From contig NZ_CP157967.1 in NCBI RefSeq assembly GCF_040215725.1, forward strand, positions 2,356,001 to 2,420,000: DNA of 64,000 nt. The letters run 5' to 3'. The stretch comes from Rhizobium sp. ZPR4. Its GTDB lineage: Bacteria > Pseudomonadota > Alphaproteobacteria > Rhizobiales > Rhizobiaceae. Both the position numbers and the translations under genes were made by a program. Under the pieces are notes generated by a model. That model was not told the DNA's origin, made no database searches, and was given only the letters and a program-made list of their open reading frames with translations. Below are positions 7,821 through 17,892 of the stretch, piece by piece. Position 1 is the stretch's first letter; each line of letters begins with the position of its first letter.

Positions 7821-8729
7821 ATGGCCCGTAATACCTTACCGTCCATCGCAGCCGGAGAAGCCGGCCTCAATCGTTATCTCGACGAGATCCGCAAGTTCCC
7901 GATGCTGGAACCGCAGGAAGAGTACATGCTCGCCAAGCGCTATGCGGAACATGCCGACCGTCAGGCTGCGCATAAGCTCGTCACCAGCCATCTGCGCCTC
8001 GTGGCGAAGATCGCCATGGGCTATCGCGGCTATGGCCTGCCGATCGGCGAAGTCGTGTCGGAAGGTAATGTCGGCCTGATGCAGGCCGTCAAGAAGTTCG
8101 ACCCGGAACGCGGCTTCCGTTTAGCAACATACGCCATGTGGTGGATCAAGGCCTCGATCCAGGAATATATCCTGCGCTCGTGGTCGCTGGTGAAGATGGG
8201 CACGACGGCCAACCAGAAGCGCCTGTTCTTCAACCTGCGCCGCCTGAAGGGCCGCATACAGGCCATCGACGACGGTGACCTGAAGCCGGAACACGTCACC
8301 GAGATCGCCACCAAGCTGAACGTCTCCGAGGAGGAAGTCGTTTCGATGAACCGCCGCCTGTCCGGCGACGCTTCGCTGAACGCACCGATCAAGGCTTCCG
8401 AAGGTGATTCCGGCCAGTGGCAGGATTGGCTTGTCGATGACCACGACAGCCAGGAAGACGTGCTGATCGAACAGGACGAGCTCGACACGCGCCGCCGCAT
8501 GCTGGCGCGCGCCATGGGTGTCCTGAACGACCGTGAACGCCGCATCTTCGAGGCACGCCGCCTTGCCGAAGAACCGGTGACGCTGGAGGACCTGTCGTCC
8601 GAGTTCGACATCAGCCGCGAACGCGTGCGCCAGATCGAGGTTCGCGCCTTCGAAAAGGTGCAGGAAGCCGTCCAGAAGGATGCGCTGGAACGCGCCAAGG
8701 CACTGCGCGTTGTCGAAGCGACTGCGTAA
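7821..8729 (+). CDS. rpoH: RNA polymerase heat-shock sigma factor RpoH (sigma-32)
   Basis: The 302-residue sigma70-family protein has region 2 (about 50-125, VSEGNVGLMQAVKKFDPERGFRLATYAMWWIKASIQEYIL), the RpoH box QKRLFFNLRR that is diagnostic for sigma-32, and region 4 ending in DISRERVRQIEVRAFEKV. It directs transcription of chaperones and proteases on heat or acid stress. The ATG at 7821 has GGAGG 10 bases upstream. Rhizobia usually carry several rpoH copies; this one next to rluD and purA resembles the rpoH1 type, which is an inference from context. A bidirectional terminator follows. Confidence 0.96.
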   Translation: MARNTLPSIAAGEAGLNRYLDEIRKFPMLEPQEEYMLAKRYAEHADRQAAHKLVTSHLRLVAKIAMGYRGYGLPIGEVVSEGNVGLMQAVKKFDPERGFRLATYAMWWIKASIQEYILRSWSLVKMGTTANQKRLFFNLRRLKGRIQAIDDGDLKPEHVTEIATKLNVSEEEVVSMNRRLSGDASLNAPIKASEGDSGQWQDWLVDDHDSQEDVLIEQDELDTRRRMLARAMGVLNDRERRIFEARRLAEEPVTLEDLSSEFDISRERVRQIEVRAFEKVQEAVQKDALERAKALRVVEATA

Positions 8730-8763
8730 CGTTTCCTTCACAAAAGATTTTGACCGATAAAAG

Positions 8764-8790
8764 AAAGGCGGGCCGAAAGCCCGCCTTTTC
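8764..8790. terminator. Bidirectional terminator between rpoH and the low-complexity membrane gene
   Basis: AAAGGCGGGC-CGAAA-GCCCGCCTTT forms a perfect 10-bp stem with T-rich 3' sides on both strands. It serves convergent rpoH and the minus-strand gene ending at 8815. Confidence 0.92.
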
Positions 8791-8814
8791 CATATCCATT
8801 GATGTCCGGTTGGC

Positions 8815-11205
8815 TTACTGGCCGCTCGACGCGACGCCGCCAAGCGCCTGCCACTCCGAAATCGCCTTGTTGAAGGCATCCGTGCCGGTCGGCCCCTTTT
8901 CCATGGTCAGCAAGGCGCGACGGCCGTTGCGATAGACGACCGGGATATCAATCCAGTTGCGATTCTTCAAAAGATCGAGATTGGTCTTGCGCGCATCCGG
9001 GAAATCGTTGAGCGCCACCATGTAGACATCGTCAGTCACCTTGGCCGGAACCGCGATCAACGCATCGCCGCGATCCTGCTCGGTCGCCTTCAATGCTACG
9101 CGCTGAACGTTATCGATCGCGCCACCTTCGAAATTCGGCGGCACCTGGAAGGCAAGCTCGATCAGATGGCTGGCGGGCAACGAGGAGTCCGAATTCCGCG
9201 AGACCGTGATCGTCGCCGTCAGGCCACGATCCGGGACGGTGATAAGACCCTGCACCGAAGGCTCCGGCCGGCCGTCAGGCCCCTTGCCTTCCTGAAGCGA
9301 CCAGGTGACCGTGCCCTGGAAAGCCGTGGGCGACGTCTGTCCGAGGCGCTCCTCATAGAGGAAAACTTTCTGCCCGTCGGTCGCCGGAGCCGCCTGCTGT
9401 GTCACGGGTGGCGGTTGGTTGGCGGCGGATTGTTGCTGCTGGTTGGCAGCGGGTGCCTGCTGATCCGTCGAGGCAGATGGCGTATTCGGCGCGGCGGTGG
9501 CGGGCGTCTGAGTCTGCGGAGCGGCGGCACCGGCATTGTTGGCGGCCGGCGGCGTTGCTGTGGCAGCGGGTGCCGCAGAGGCAACGTTCTGTTCGGCTAC
9601 GGACTTGCCTTCCACGACGCCGGGCTGCCCGTTCGGAGCCGGCCCTTCATCCTCTTCCGTGCCGTTGGCCAGAAGACGCTGCGTGAACTTCGTATTGACC
9701 GTATTCGGGTCGCTACCCGATGCCGCGACATCCGTGTTGCCGGCGCCTGTCGGCTGCTGAGCGGCCGTGTTGGTCTGCTGCGGTGCAGCCGCCTGCTGGG
9801 CGGGAGCTGCGGCATTGCCGTTGCTCGGGGGGGGATTGCTGCTTGCCGTATCCGAAGCCGCAGGTGTCGTCGCATTCTTCGGAGCGGAGCTGACGAGCTT
9901 CGTCACCATGTTGTTGAGCGCATCGCGGTTCAGCCAGGCTGCGTAGCCGCCGCCTCCGACGACCGCAAGGCCGACGAGCGTAACGATGATGCCGGTGACA
10001 TTGATACGACGGCGCTTCGGCTCCATGCGGAAGCTGCGGCCCTGCAGCTTCGCCGCCATCGCCTGGTCGAGATCGGGCGGAACAGCAGGGCCGCCGCCTC
10101 GTTCGTCTTCAGCGCGCTTGTCGAAACCCGCAAGCTCCTTGAGCTCGCGCCAGCCATCATTGGCTGCATCCACCTCGGACGCCGGCTTCCTGGACGGATG
10201 CACATCCGCAAAGAGATCGACATCGTCAAAGGCATTCTCCGGCATTTGCCGAGCAGGCTGCTGTGCCGGCTTGGAAGCAGCCGGTGCAGACTGCATTTCC
10301 TCGAAGACATCTGCGTCCCAGGCAAAGCCCGTGTTGGTGGCAGCCGCCTTAGCGTTGACAGGTCCCTCGACGGGTTGGCCGAAGGGTGCCTCCGCAAAAG
10401 CCGCGGCCGGCATAACCGGCTCGTTGTCATGCGAGGCGGCCGGCTCGGGTGCGACATGGGAGGACGGCGCATCGACTTCGGCCCAAATCTGCTCGACCTG
10501 GCTTATGACATCGTCGGCCGGTTTCGGCGGCACAGGTTGCACGGGCGCAGGCTCGGCAACGACTGCCGGCGCCTCTTCCACATGGTGCTGCGGCTCGTTC
10601 CCATGGCCCTTCGGCTCTTCATGATAAACCGGGTCGGGGGTCGGCTCCTCGTGAACCTCGGCGTGATGTTCGACGGCTGCATGTTCCGCAACCGGAGCAT
10701 GGGGCTCTTCTTCGTGATGCGGTTCGCGCCATTCCTCTGCCGGCTGATGCTCATGCGCATGATCCGGCTCGACATGTGCAGCCGGCTCCTCATAAGCATG
10801 TTGCTCGTGGTCGGCTTGCGCGACGCCGGGTTCTTCATGAGCATGCGCTTCGGCCGGAGCTGGTGCAGGCTCTTCCGCATGCGGCTCTGGATGCACATCC
10901 TCGGCCGCGTGATGGTCCTGAACGGGTTCGGGAGCAACCTCCTCAGGCGGCACCGGCGCTTCGGCAACCGCTGGCTCCTCACCGCCCGGCAGGGCCTCGG
11001 CATGTTCGGCCTCGACCTCCACGATCGCGGCCTCAAGCTTGTCGAGCTGGCGGCGCAGCATTTCCTCGGGCGGGCGCGGCTTCATGCTCTCAAGCTGCCG
11101 TTGCACGGCACCACGAGCTCTATCGTAAACCTTGACCCGCATCTCGGGAGTATTGTCCGTCAGGCCATCAACGGCCCGTCGAATAACTGCTACAAAATCC
11201 GCCAT
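8815..11205 (-). CDS. Large single-pass membrane protein with low-complexity linkers, function unknown
   Basis: This 796-residue protein has four parts. The N-terminal helical domain (about 1-75) begins MADFVAVIRRAVDGLTDNTP. A very Glu/His/Pro/Ala-rich region covers about 75-330. One transmembrane helix (about 403-425, VTGIIVTLVGLAVVGGGGYA) follows a basic RRRIN stretch. An Asn/Gln/Ala/Pro linker (about 430-600) leads to a compact beta-rich C-terminal domain (about 610-796, starting VFLYEERLGQTSPTAFQGTV). The topology suggests a cytoplasmic N-terminus and a periplasmic C-domain. It lies between rpoH and purA on the purA strand, 61 bases past purA. I recognise no enzymatic motif. The C-terminal domain is the part most likely to carry function. 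Confidence 0.8.
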   Translation of the reverse strand: MADFVAVIRRAVDGLTDNTPEMRVKVYDRARGAVQRQLESMKPRPPEEMLRRQLDKLEAAIVEVEAEHAEALPGGEEPAVAEAPVPPEEVAPEPVQDHHAAEDVHPEPHAEEPAPAPAEAHAHEEPGVAQADHEQHAYEEPAAHVEPDHAHEHQPAEEWREPHHEEEPHAPVAEHAAVEHHAEVHEEPTPDPVYHEEPKGHGNEPQHHVEEAPAVVAEPAPVQPVPPKPADDVISQVEQIWAEVDAPSSHVAPEPAASHDNEPVMPAAAFAEAPFGQPVEGPVNAKAAATNTGFAWDADVFEEMQSAPAASKPAQQPARQMPENAFDDVDLFADVHPSRKPASEVDAANDGWRELKELAGFDKRAEDERGGGPAVPPDLDQAMAAKLQGRSFRMEPKRRRINVTGIIVTLVGLAVVGGGGYAAWLNRDALNNMVTKLVSSAPKNATTPAASDTASSNPPPSNGNAAAPAQQAAAPQQTNTAAQQPTGAGNTDVAASGSDPNTVNTKFTQRLLANGTEEDEGPAPNGQPGVVEGKSVAEQNVASAAPAATATPPAANNAGAAAPQTQTPATAAPNTPSASTDQQAPAANQQQQSAANQPPPVTQQAAPATDGQKVFLYEERLGQTSPTAFQGTVTWSLQEGKGPDGRPEPSVQGLITVPDRGLTATITVSRNSDSSLPASHLIELAFQVPPNFEGGAIDNVQRVALKATEQDRGDALIAVPAKVTDDVYMVALNDFPDARKTNLDLLKNRNWIDIPVVYRNGRRALLTMEKGPTGTDAFNKAISEWQALGGVASSGQ

Positions 11206-11266
11206 CAGTACTTTCTCATGATGCCCGGTGTGCAGCCGGGCCGGGATTCGTCATAGATACGCAACT

Positions 11267-12562
11267 TTAGCCCTCAAAAGGGTCAGTCACAAGTATGGTG
11301 TCCTCGCGCTCCGGGCTGGTCGAAAGCAACGCCACCGGCGCGCCGATCAGCTCTTCCACCTGACGCACATACTTGATCGCCTGTGCCGGCAGATCGGCCC
11401 ACTTACGGGCGCCGACGGTCGATTCCTTCCAGCCCTCGAGCGTGATGTAGATCGGCTCGACGCGGGCCTGCGCTGCCTGGCTTGCCGGCAGGTAGTCGAT
11501 TTCCTTGCCGTCGAGCTTATAGCCGACGCAGATCTTCAGCTCGTCCAAGCCGTCGAGAACGTCGAGCTTGGTGAGTGCGATACCCGTAATGCCGGAGGTC
11601 TTTACCGTCTGGCGTACCAGCACGGCGTCGAACCAGCCGCAGCGGCGCGGACGGCCAGTATTGACACCCACTTCGCGGCCGACGGTCGACAGGTGCTTGC
11701 CAATTTCGTCATGCAGCTCGCACGGGAACGGGCCTTCGCCGACGCGGGTCGTGTAGGCCTTGGTGATGCCGAGCACATAGCCGAGAGCCGTTGGGCCGAG
11801 GCCAGAGCCGGCTGCGGCCTGGCCGGCAACTGTGTTCGAGGAGGTCACGAAGGGATAGGTGCCGTGGTCGTTGTCCAGCAGCGCACCCTGCGCACCTTCG
11901 AAAAGGATGCGGGCGCCGGCCTTGCGCTGCTCGTCGAGCAGGCGCCAGACCTGATCGATATAGGGAAGAATATGCTCTGCAACAGAGCTCAGCTCGGTGT
12001 GCAGGGCATCGAAGGAGATTTCATCGACGCCCATGCCGCGGCGCAGTGCATTGTGATGTGTCAGGAGCCGGTCGATCTTGGCCGGCAGCGTTTCCGGCTC
12101 GGCAAGGTCGATGACGCGAATGGCGCGGCGGCCGACCTTGTCTTCATAGGCCGGGCCGATACCGCGGCGTGTCGTGCCGATCTTGGTGCCGCTGTTGGAA
12201 GCAGCATCTTCGCGCATGGCATCCAGATCGCGATGGAGCGACAGGATCAGCGGCGCATTCTCAGCGATGCGCAGAACATCAGGCGTGACGGCAATGCCCT
12301 GGGCGCGCAGCTTTTCCACTTCGGCGACGAAGTGATGAGGATCGACGACGACGCCATTGCCGATGACGCTGAGCTTGCCGCGCACGAGGCCGGAAGGCAG
12401 CAGCGCGAGTTTGTAGCTGACGCCATCGACGACAAGCGTATGACCGGCATTATGGCCGCCTTGAAAGCGTACAATCACATCGGCGCGTTCCGAAAGCCAG
12501 TCGACAATCTTGCCTTTGCCTTCGTCACCCCATTGCGAGCCGATCACTACAACATTCGTCAT
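11267..12562 (-). CDS. purA: Adenylosuccinate synthetase PurA
   Basis: At 431 residues this is full length for the family. It shows the N-terminal GTP loop [16 protein letters not shown] with the catalytic Asp, then GGHNAGHT, the IMP-binding [19 protein letters not shown], and [19 protein letters not shown]. It joins IMP and aspartate with GTP hydrolysis, the first committed step to AMP, in the cytoplasm. Its upstream neighbour on the same strand is a methyltransferase more than 200 bases away. Downstream, after 61 bases, comes the low-complexity membrane protein, which could be co-transcribed. Confidence 0.98.
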   Translation of the reverse strand: MTNVVVIGSQWGDEGKGKIVDWLSERADVIVRFQGGHNAGHTLVVDGVSYKLALLPSGLVRGKLSVIGNGVVVDPHHFVAEVEKLRAQGIAVTPDVLRIAENAPLILSLHRDLDAMREDAASNSGTKIGTTRRGIGPAYEDKVGRRAIRVIDLAEPETLPAKIDRLLTHHNALRRGMGVDEISFDALHTELSSVAEHILPYIDQVWRLLDEQRKAGARILFEGAQGALLDNDHGTYPFVTSSNTVAGQAAAGSGLGPTALGYVLGITKAYTTRVGEGPFPCELHDEIGKHLSTVGREVGVNTGRPRRCGWFDAVLVRQTVKTSGITGIALTKLDVLDGLDELKICVGYKLDGKEIDYLPASQAAQARVEPIYITLEGWKESTVGARKWADLPAQAIKYVRQVEELIGAPVALLSTSPEREDTILVTDPFEG

Positions 12563-12766
12563 TTATCCATTCCCGCTTCCTGCGCGCGGCGGCGCGCCTT
12601 GCTCAAACCCGCGCATCTATAAAGCTTTGTTTTTGGGAAAGCGACCCTGTTGTCTCAGGAGATTCGGCTTTTTGCATGACGAATCAGCACCTCCAACAGG
12701 AATTTTCCCGGCTATCGGCCGGACAGAGCCTCTTGGTTGCCCTTATCCGACCGATGCCCGTCCCTG

Positions 12767-13573
12767 TCAAAGGCCCGGCTTGTGGGCGACGACGTGGAAA
12801 TATTCGTGTTCGGCCGATGCCACCGCACCGATCGACTTGCCATCGAGATCAAGCAGCAGCACCGGCATGGCAAAGCCCGCGTCGGCAAGCTGCGACTGCA
12901 CCTGCGCCGGCGTCGTCGCATAGACCATGACGCCGAAATCATGAGCGCCATGCAGCAGGATCGCATGTTCGCCATCTCGCTCCTCGAGCGGCCTTAGCCG
13001 ACGCTGGCGCAGCGTGCCGGAAATGCGGCCTTCGACATAGCGCAGGGTTCGCAGCCCGAGCCGCACCGGATTGGACGTCCATTCCAGCCGGCGATAGTCG
13101 ACGCGGTGATCGAAGCCACCCCAGCCGCGGTGGAAGGTCGAAAAGACGAAAGCACCGCCCGAAACAAGAACGCGCGCCACCTCGTTCAGGATGGTTAGCC
13201 TCCCCGCCGCATCGACGGAATCGATGCCGTTGTAGCTGAAGACGATCATATCGAAGCTGGCATCTCGAAATGCTGAGAGATCGCGAGCGTCCATATGCTC
13301 GAAACGAAGGTCTGGATGGTTCTTTCGGCAAAGCTCGACCATCTCCGGCGTGTAGTCGACGCCGATGTAATCGCTTGCGAAACCACGCAAGAGTTGGGCG
13401 GTGCGGCCCCCGCCGACACCGATATCGAGAATGCGCCCCCTGCCCGTCTGCGGGGCAGCGATAGTAAAGGCGGTGCGCTCGCCTTCATTGAGATAGCCGC
13501 TGCTGCGGCGATAGTCGCGCAAGGCCCAGGGATTACGCCAGGTCTGCCGGTTAATACTTTCCATGACATGCAT
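12767..13573 (-). CDS. Class I SAM-dependent methyltransferase
   Basis: The 268-residue protein has a Rossmann methyltransferase core. Motif I is ILDIGVGGGRTAQLL, the acidic SAM-ribose residue is in DYIGVDYTPEMVELC, the post-motif is MDARDLSAF, and FDMIVFSYNGID is motif IV. The C-terminal third (LRTLRYVEGRISGTLRQRRL onward) carries the substrate region. The ATG at 13573 is chosen because GGAG lies 7 bases before it; a start at 13612 would add 13 residues unlike the family. The substrate cannot be inferred. It stands alone between purA and a GNAT gene. Confidence 0.85.
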   Translation of the reverse strand: MHVMESINRQTWRNPWALRDYRRSSGYLNEGERTAFTIAAPQTGRGRILDIGVGGGRTAQLLRGFASDYIGVDYTPEMVELCRKNHPDLRFEHMDARDLSAFRDASFDMIVFSYNGIDSVDAAGRLTILNEVARVLVSGGAFVFSTFHRGWGGFDHRVDYRRLEWTSNPVRLGLRTLRYVEGRISGTLRQRRLRPLEERDGEHAILLHGAHDFGVMVYATTPAQVQSQLADAGFAMPVLLLDLDGKSIGAVASAEHEYFHVVAHKPGL

Positions 13574-13755
13574 AGCCGGACTCCAACAAGAAAATGAACA
13601 TTCATTGTTCAATTCCCCCTTGGCGCCCCCAATGATCTATACAACAGCTATACTGAACATGCAGCCTGCCAAGGCTGAGTTAACCTCCAACTGATCCAGT
13701 AATCATCTATTAAGGTTAATATCCGCGAAGGCCGTAGATGACGGCGCAGGAGCCG

Positions 13756-14613
13756 CTATCCGAGTTCCAGCGTCGTGACGCCGAACACACGATCGAGCGG
13801 GATTGCCGGCGCCTGGCCGCGATACATGCGCGCCGTCTCGAAGACCGGTAACAGACCGCAATTTTCCGCGAGCCTGATCGCCTGGACATTATCGACCGGT
13901 ACATCCAGATAGACCGGAGCGCCCTTGGTCTTTGCCAGCAGCTTGCTCATCAACGCAAGCGCGACCTCCGGCTTGTTGGCGAACAGCGGACCGATCTTGT
14001 AACCCTCGAAACAGCGGCGGATCGTGCCATAGCCGCGAACCCTGCTGCCACCGCCAACGATGAAGGATGCGCGCCTTTCGGGAGCACCGCACCAGGCCCG
14101 GATGAAGGAATGACGCAGGCCAGGGAAGATTTCCGCATCATAGTGCACCAGCCCATCGAGCTTGCCATCAGCAACCGGCACCACCTGCTTTGCCTGCTGT
14201 TCATCCACCTCGGGCACTTTGGGGATGCCGCCATACCGCAGCGTCCGATAGGCCATCTCGAAACCGTGCCGCCGGTAGTTTTCCTGTTGCGCGACGACGC
14301 CATCCAGCCCGACGGTGCGATTGCCGGCAAGCATCATGCCCTTGTTCCAAAGCTGCTTGCCATATCCCCGCCCACGATACTCGGGATGAAGCATGTAAAG
14401 GCCAAGAAAAGCGAAAGCCTCGCCATAGCGGACGACAGAGATACAGCCGATAGGCACCTCGCCGATGGCGCCGATCAGAAAGCCGGACGGGTCCGCCTCC
14501 CAGAAGGCAAGCGCATCGTCAATACCGGGATTCCAGCCCTCTTGCCGAGCCCATTCCAGAGCAAGCTCCAGCTCGCCAGCCCGCATTGTCCGCACGGCAA
14601 AAGTCGATTTCAT
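13756..14613 (-). CDS. GNAT-family N-acetyltransferase with C-terminal GNAT-like domain
   Basis: At 285 residues this is about twice a single GNAT domain. The N-terminal domain (about 1-130) has the acetyl-CoA loop LHPEYRGRGYGKQLW (R/Q-x-x-G-x-G/A type). The second half (about 160-285), with VRGYGTIRRCFEGYKIGPL and VPVDNVQAIRLAENCGL, matches the DUF1248/Acetyltransf_18-type extension found in YitH-like proteins. The acceptor is unknown. It is transcribed away from rkpK. Confidence 0.85.
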   Translation of the reverse strand: MKSTFAVRTMRAGELELALEWARQEGWNPGIDDALAFWEADPSGFLIGAIGEVPIGCISVVRYGEAFAFLGLYMLHPEYRGRGYGKQLWNKGMMLAGNRTVGLDGVVAQQENYRRHGFEMAYRTLRYGGIPKVPEVDEQQAKQVVPVADGKLDGLVHYDAEIFPGLRHSFIRAWCGAPERRASFIVGGGSRVRGYGTIRRCFEGYKIGPLFANKPEVALALMSKLLAKTKGAPVYLDVPVDNVQAIRLAENCGLLPVFETARMYRGQAPAIPLDRVFGVTTLELG

Positions 14614-14940
14614 GCAATAGTCCCGAACCGCCCACTACACCGTCACCCCGCAGAGCGACCGCGCCCAATTCATCATGTGGCAACATGCTACCAATCACAA
14701 GCAATAGGCAATCATAAGCTTAAAGTACAAAGGCTTCGTTTCACTTGAGAAAAGAGGCAAACGCGCCAATAGCACAACAGGAAAACAAACAAGCTTTTGT
14801 GACACTTCTGTCGCAATTCTCCTAAACCGGGCATCGCATATAGGCGTCACCCACGATCCTGTGTATAAGCGCAGACGATCGCCCATGCCGCCTTTGCGTT
14901 TCGACGCGAAGCCCGGCGCCAGCAAAAGGATTGAAATTTC
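14614..14940 (+). other. 327-base intergenic region upstream of rkpK
   Basis: This is the divergent control region of the GNAT gene and rkpK. TTGTGAC-ACTT-CTGTCGC near 14798-14815 has the 7-4-7 spacing of a Pho box but matches the consensus CTGTCAT repeat only weakly. AAGGA before the rkpK ATG is the ribosome site. I see no RNA gene or repeat here. Confidence 0.4.
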
Positions 14941-16263
14941 ATGCGCATCACGATGATCGGCTCGGGTTATGTGGGGCTCGTATCGGGTGTTTGCTTTGCC
15001 GATTTCGGCCATGATGTCATTTGCGTCGACAAGGACACGAGCAAGATCGAAGCGCTGCGGCGCGGCGAAATACCGATCTTCGAACCGGGCCTCGAGCAGC
15101 TCGTTGCAGACAATGTCCGCGCCGGCCGCCTCTCCTTTACTACGGAGGTAGAGGCCAGCGTTGCCGCCAGCGACGTCGTCTTCATCGCCGTCGGCACGCC
15201 TTCACGCCGCGGCGACGGCCATGCCGACCTCTCCTACGTCTATGCCGCCGCTCGCGAAATTGCCGAGCACGTCAAGGGCTTCACCGTCATCGTGACCAAG
15301 TCGACCGTGCCTGTCGGCACTGGTGACGAGGTCGAACGCATCGTGCGTGAAACCAATCCGGATGCCGATGTCGCCATCGTCTCCAACCCAGAATTCCTGC
15401 GCGAAGGCGCCGCCATCGAGGACTTCAAGCGTCCTGACCGCATCGTCATCGGCCTCAACGACGAACGCGCCCGCGGCGTCATGACCGAAGTCTACCGGCC
15501 GCTCTACCTCAACCAGGCGCCGCTGCTCTTTACCTCCCGCCGGACGTCCGAACTCATCAAATACGCCGCCAACGCCTTCCTCGCCATGAAGATCACCTTC
15601 ATCAACGAGATGGCCGATCTCTGCGAGAAGGTCGGCGCCAATGTGCAGGAGGTCTCGCGCGGCATCGGCCTCGACGGCCGCATTGGCTCAAAGTTCCTGC
15701 ATGCGGGTCCCGGCTACGGCGGCTCCTGTTTCCCGAAGGACACGCTGGCGCTCGCCAAGACGGCGCAGGATTACGACAGCCCCGTGCGCCTGATCGAAAC
15801 GACCGTGTCGATCAACGACAACCGCAAGCGCGCCATGGGCCGCAAGGTAGTCACGGCCATGGGCGGCGATATCCGAGGCAAGTCGGTCGCAGTCCTCGGC
15901 CTGACCTTCAAGCCAAACACCGACGACATGCGCGACAGCCCGGCAATCTCCATCATTCAGACGCTGCAGGATGCCGGCGCCACCGTGACGGGCTACGATC
16001 CGGAAGGCATGGAGAATGCCCGTCTGGTGATCGACAACATCGCCTATGCCGAGGATGCCTATGGCGCTGCCCGCGACGCCGACGCGCTCGTCATCGTGAC
16101 AGAATGGAACCAATTCCGCGCACTCGACTTTGCCCGGCTGAAGTCCGTCATGAAGGCGCCAGTCCTCGTCGACCTCAGAAACATCTATCGCCATGACGAG
16201 GTCACAAAGCACGGCTTTGCCTATACAAGCGTCGGCAGACCCTCGAGCGACGACACACTTTAG
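14941..16263 (+). CDS. rkpK: UDP-glucose 6-dehydrogenase
   Basis: At 440 residues this is a full-length UDP-glucose/GDP-mannose dehydrogenase. It has the N-terminal NAD fold with [20 protein letters not shown], a central helix with [15 protein letters not shown], the catalytic Cys in [16 protein letters not shown], and the C-terminal UDP-binding domain with [17 protein letters not shown]. It oxidises UDP-glucose to UDP-glucuronate, a precursor of exopolysaccharide, K-antigen and LPS. In Sinorhizobium rkpK lies beside lpsL, as here, which supports the symbol. Confidence 0.95.
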   Translation: MRITMIGSGYVGLVSGVCFADFGHDVICVDKDTSKIEALRRGEIPIFEPGLEQLVADNVRAGRLSFTTEVEASVAASDVVFIAVGTPSRRGDGHADLSYVYAAAREIAEHVKGFTVIVTKSTVPVGTGDEVERIVRETNPDADVAIVSNPEFLREGAAIEDFKRPDRIVIGLNDERARGVMTEVYRPLYLNQAPLLFTSRRTSELIKYAANAFLAMKITFINEMADLCEKVGANVQEVSRGIGLDGRIGSKFLHAGPGYGGSCFPKDTLALAKTAQDYDSPVRLIETTVSINDNRKRAMGRKVVTAMGGDIRGKSVAVLGLTFKPNTDDMRDSPAISIIQTLQDAGATVTGYDPEGMENARLVIDNIAYAEDAYGAARDADALVIVTEWNQFRALDFARLKSVMKAPVLVDLRNIYRHDEVTKHGFAYTSVGRPSSDDTL

Positions 16264-16322
16264 GGCGTCTACGCATTCCGAACGGAAAACCGCTGCGCAC
16301 TTTTCCTGGAAATGCTTTAAGC
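16262..16322 (+). repeat. Rhizobial intergenic repeat, copy 1
   Basis: This palindrome-rich element carries GCATTCCGAACGGAAAACCG, then CGCACTTTTCCTGGAAATGC. Closely similar copies lie at 48661 (same strand) and 33470 (opposite strand), with a diverged one at 56755. It fills the rkpK-lpsL gap and could form a hairpin in a joint transcript. It resembles the short RIME/REP-like mosaic elements of rhizobia. Confidence 0.7.
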
Positions 16323-16334
16323 AAAGGCCGATCA

Positions 16335-17339
16335 ATGCGTTACCTCATCACCGGCACCGCCGGCTTCATCGGATTCCACCTTGCCAAGCGCCTGCTTGAC
16401 GAGGGTCATTTCGTCGTCGGCTTCGACGGCATGACGCCCTATTATGACATCAAGCTCAAGGAGAAGCGCACCGCAATCCTCGCACGCTCCAACGGCTTCA
16501 AGGCCGTGACGGGCATGCTGGAGGACAAGGCGGCGCTGGATCATGCGGCCGAACTTGCCGAACCCGACGTGATCGTCCACCTCGCCGCCCAGGCCGGCGT
16601 GCGCTACAGCCTCGAAAATCCGCGTTCCTACGTCGATTCCAACCTCGTCGGCTCGTTCAACATCCTGGAACTGGCGAGAAACCTGCAGCCGAAGCACCTG
16701 CTGCTGGCCTCAACCTCGTCTGTCTACGGCGCCAACGAAAAGATCCCCTTTGCCGAAAGCGACAAGGCCGACGAGCAGATGACGATCTATGCGGCCACCA
16801 AGAAGAGCATGGAGTTGATGGCCCACAGCTACGCCCATCTCTTCAATGTGCCGACGACTGCCTTCCGCTTCTTCACGGTCTACGGCCCCTGGGGCCGCCC
16901 GGACATGGCTCTCTTCAAGTTCGTGGACGCCATCCGCAATGACAGGCCGATCGAAATCTACGGCGAAGGCAAGATGAGCCGCGATTTCACCTATATCGAC
17001 GATCTCGTCGAAGGCATCGTCCGCCTCATCGGTGTCGTGCCGTCGGAGGAAAACCGCATCATATCGGAGACGATCATCGACACACTGTCGAAAAACGCCC
17101 CCTTCCGGGTGGTCAACATCGGCGGCGGACAGCCCGTAGGACTCATGACCTTCGTCGAGACCATCGAGACGATGCTCGGCAAGAAGGCGATCCGCAAGAT
17201 GCTGCCGATGCAGCCCGGCGACGTCCACAACACCTATGCCGTTCCGGACCTGCTGGTGGCGCTGACTGGCTTCAAACCGCAGATCGAAGTCGACGAAGGC
17301 GTAAAGCGCTTTGTCGAGTGGTATCAGGAAAATTACTGA
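16335..17339 (+). CDS. lpsL: UDP-glucuronate 4-epimerase
   Basis: The 334-residue extended short-chain dehydrogenase has the NAD loop [16 protein letters not shown], the Ser in [10 protein letters not shown] and the catalytic YxxxK in [29 protein letters not shown] and [20 protein letters not shown] are typical of UDP-glucuronate/UDP-galacturonate epimerases. It converts UDP-glucuronate made by the upstream rkpK product to UDP-galacturonate for LPS core and other polysaccharides. The 71-base gap from rkpK contains only the repeat, so co-transcription is likely. Confidence 0.93.
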   Translation: MRYLITGTAGFIGFHLAKRLLDEGHFVVGFDGMTPYYDIKLKEKRTAILARSNGFKAVTGMLEDKAALDHAAELAEPDVIVHLAAQAGVRYSLENPRSYVDSNLVGSFNILELARNLQPKHLLLASTSSVYGANEKIPFAESDKADEQMTIYAATKKSMELMAHSYAHLFNVPTTAFRFFTVYGPWGRPDMALFKFVDAIRNDRPIEIYGEGKMSRDFTYIDDLVEGIVRLIGVVPSEENRIISETIIDTLSKNAPFRVVNIGGGQPVGLMTFVETIETMLGKKAIRKMLPMQPGDVHNTYAVPDLLVALTGFKPQIEVDEGVKRFVEWYQENY

Positions 17340-17385
17340 GAAATGCCGCCAAGGGCGGCTCCCTGCACTGAACAGGGCATCGCCA

Positions 17386-17844
17386 TCAAATCGGCACTTG
17401 CCATGATTGCTTGATCTTCTGCATCGGAATTTCGGTCTTGATGTTCCTGACCCCTTTGATGCGGCCGAGATGTTCCATCTGGAACCGCCTATATCCCTCC
17501 AGATCCGGCGCGACGACCCGTAGAAGAAAATCGCAGTCGCCCGCCATCAGATGGCACTCGACCACCTGCGACAGCTTTTCCGCCGCCTCATAGAACGCCG
17601 TCGTCGTCTCCTCGTCCTGGCTGGAAAGCCATATGCGGACAAAAACGGTGAAGCCCATATCGAGCTTCGCAGCATCGAGGATAGCAACGTACTGTTTGAT
17701 GATACCGGCCTCTTCCAGCAGTTTGACCCGTCTCAGACAGGGAGAGGGAGACAAACCCACCTTGGCAGCAAGCTCGGTGTTCTGGATTTTGCCATCCTGC
17801 TGCAGAACGCGCAGTATGGCACGATCAAGGGAATCAAGCTTCAC
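17386..17844 (-). CDS. Lrp/AsnC-family transcriptional regulator
   Basis: The 152-residue protein has an N-terminal winged helix-turn-helix (about 4-60, LDRAILRVLQQDGKIQNTEL then VGLSPSPCLRRVKLLEEAGI) and a C-terminal RAM ligand domain (about 70-145, with VVECHLMAGDCDFLLRVVAP). It is divergent from azlCD, a typical arrangement in which an Lrp-like protein controls amino-acid export in response to branched-chain amino acids or methionine. The inverted repeat at 17876-17892 between the genes is a plausible operator. Confidence 0.93.
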   Translation of the reverse strand: MKLDSLDRAILRVLQQDGKIQNTELAAKVGLSPSPCLRRVKLLEEAGIIKQYVAILDAAKLDMGFTVFVRIWLSSQDEETTTAFYEAAEKLSQVVECHLMAGDCDFLLRVVAPDLEGYRRFQMEHLGRIKGVRNIKTEIPMQKIKQSWQVPI

Positions 17845-17875
17845 TTGGACTTCTCCGCTACGAAATTCACTATTG

Positions 17876-17892
17876 TTGGCACGCTATGCCAA
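17876..17892. promoter_or_regulatory. Candidate Lrp operator
   Basis: TTGGCA-CGCTA-TGCCAA is a perfect 6-bp inverted repeat with a 5-base centre, 32 bases upstream of the Lrp start and 119 bases before azlC. Its position in the divergent gap suggests control of both genes. Confidence 0.5.

Noticed and set aside
9166..11256. Long plus-strand open frame (about 696 codons) opposite the low-complexity membrane gene
   Set aside because: It is rich in Arg/Gly/Leu/Cys with no domain, lacks a ribosome site, and mirrors the biased codons of the minus-strand protein, which has a clear membrane helix and structured ends.
14798..14815. Pho-box-like TTGTGAC-ACTT-CTGTCGC upstream of rkpK
   Set aside because: The spacing is right but the first repeat matches the consensus at only about half of its positions, so it is mentioned in the intergenic entry and not called as a site.
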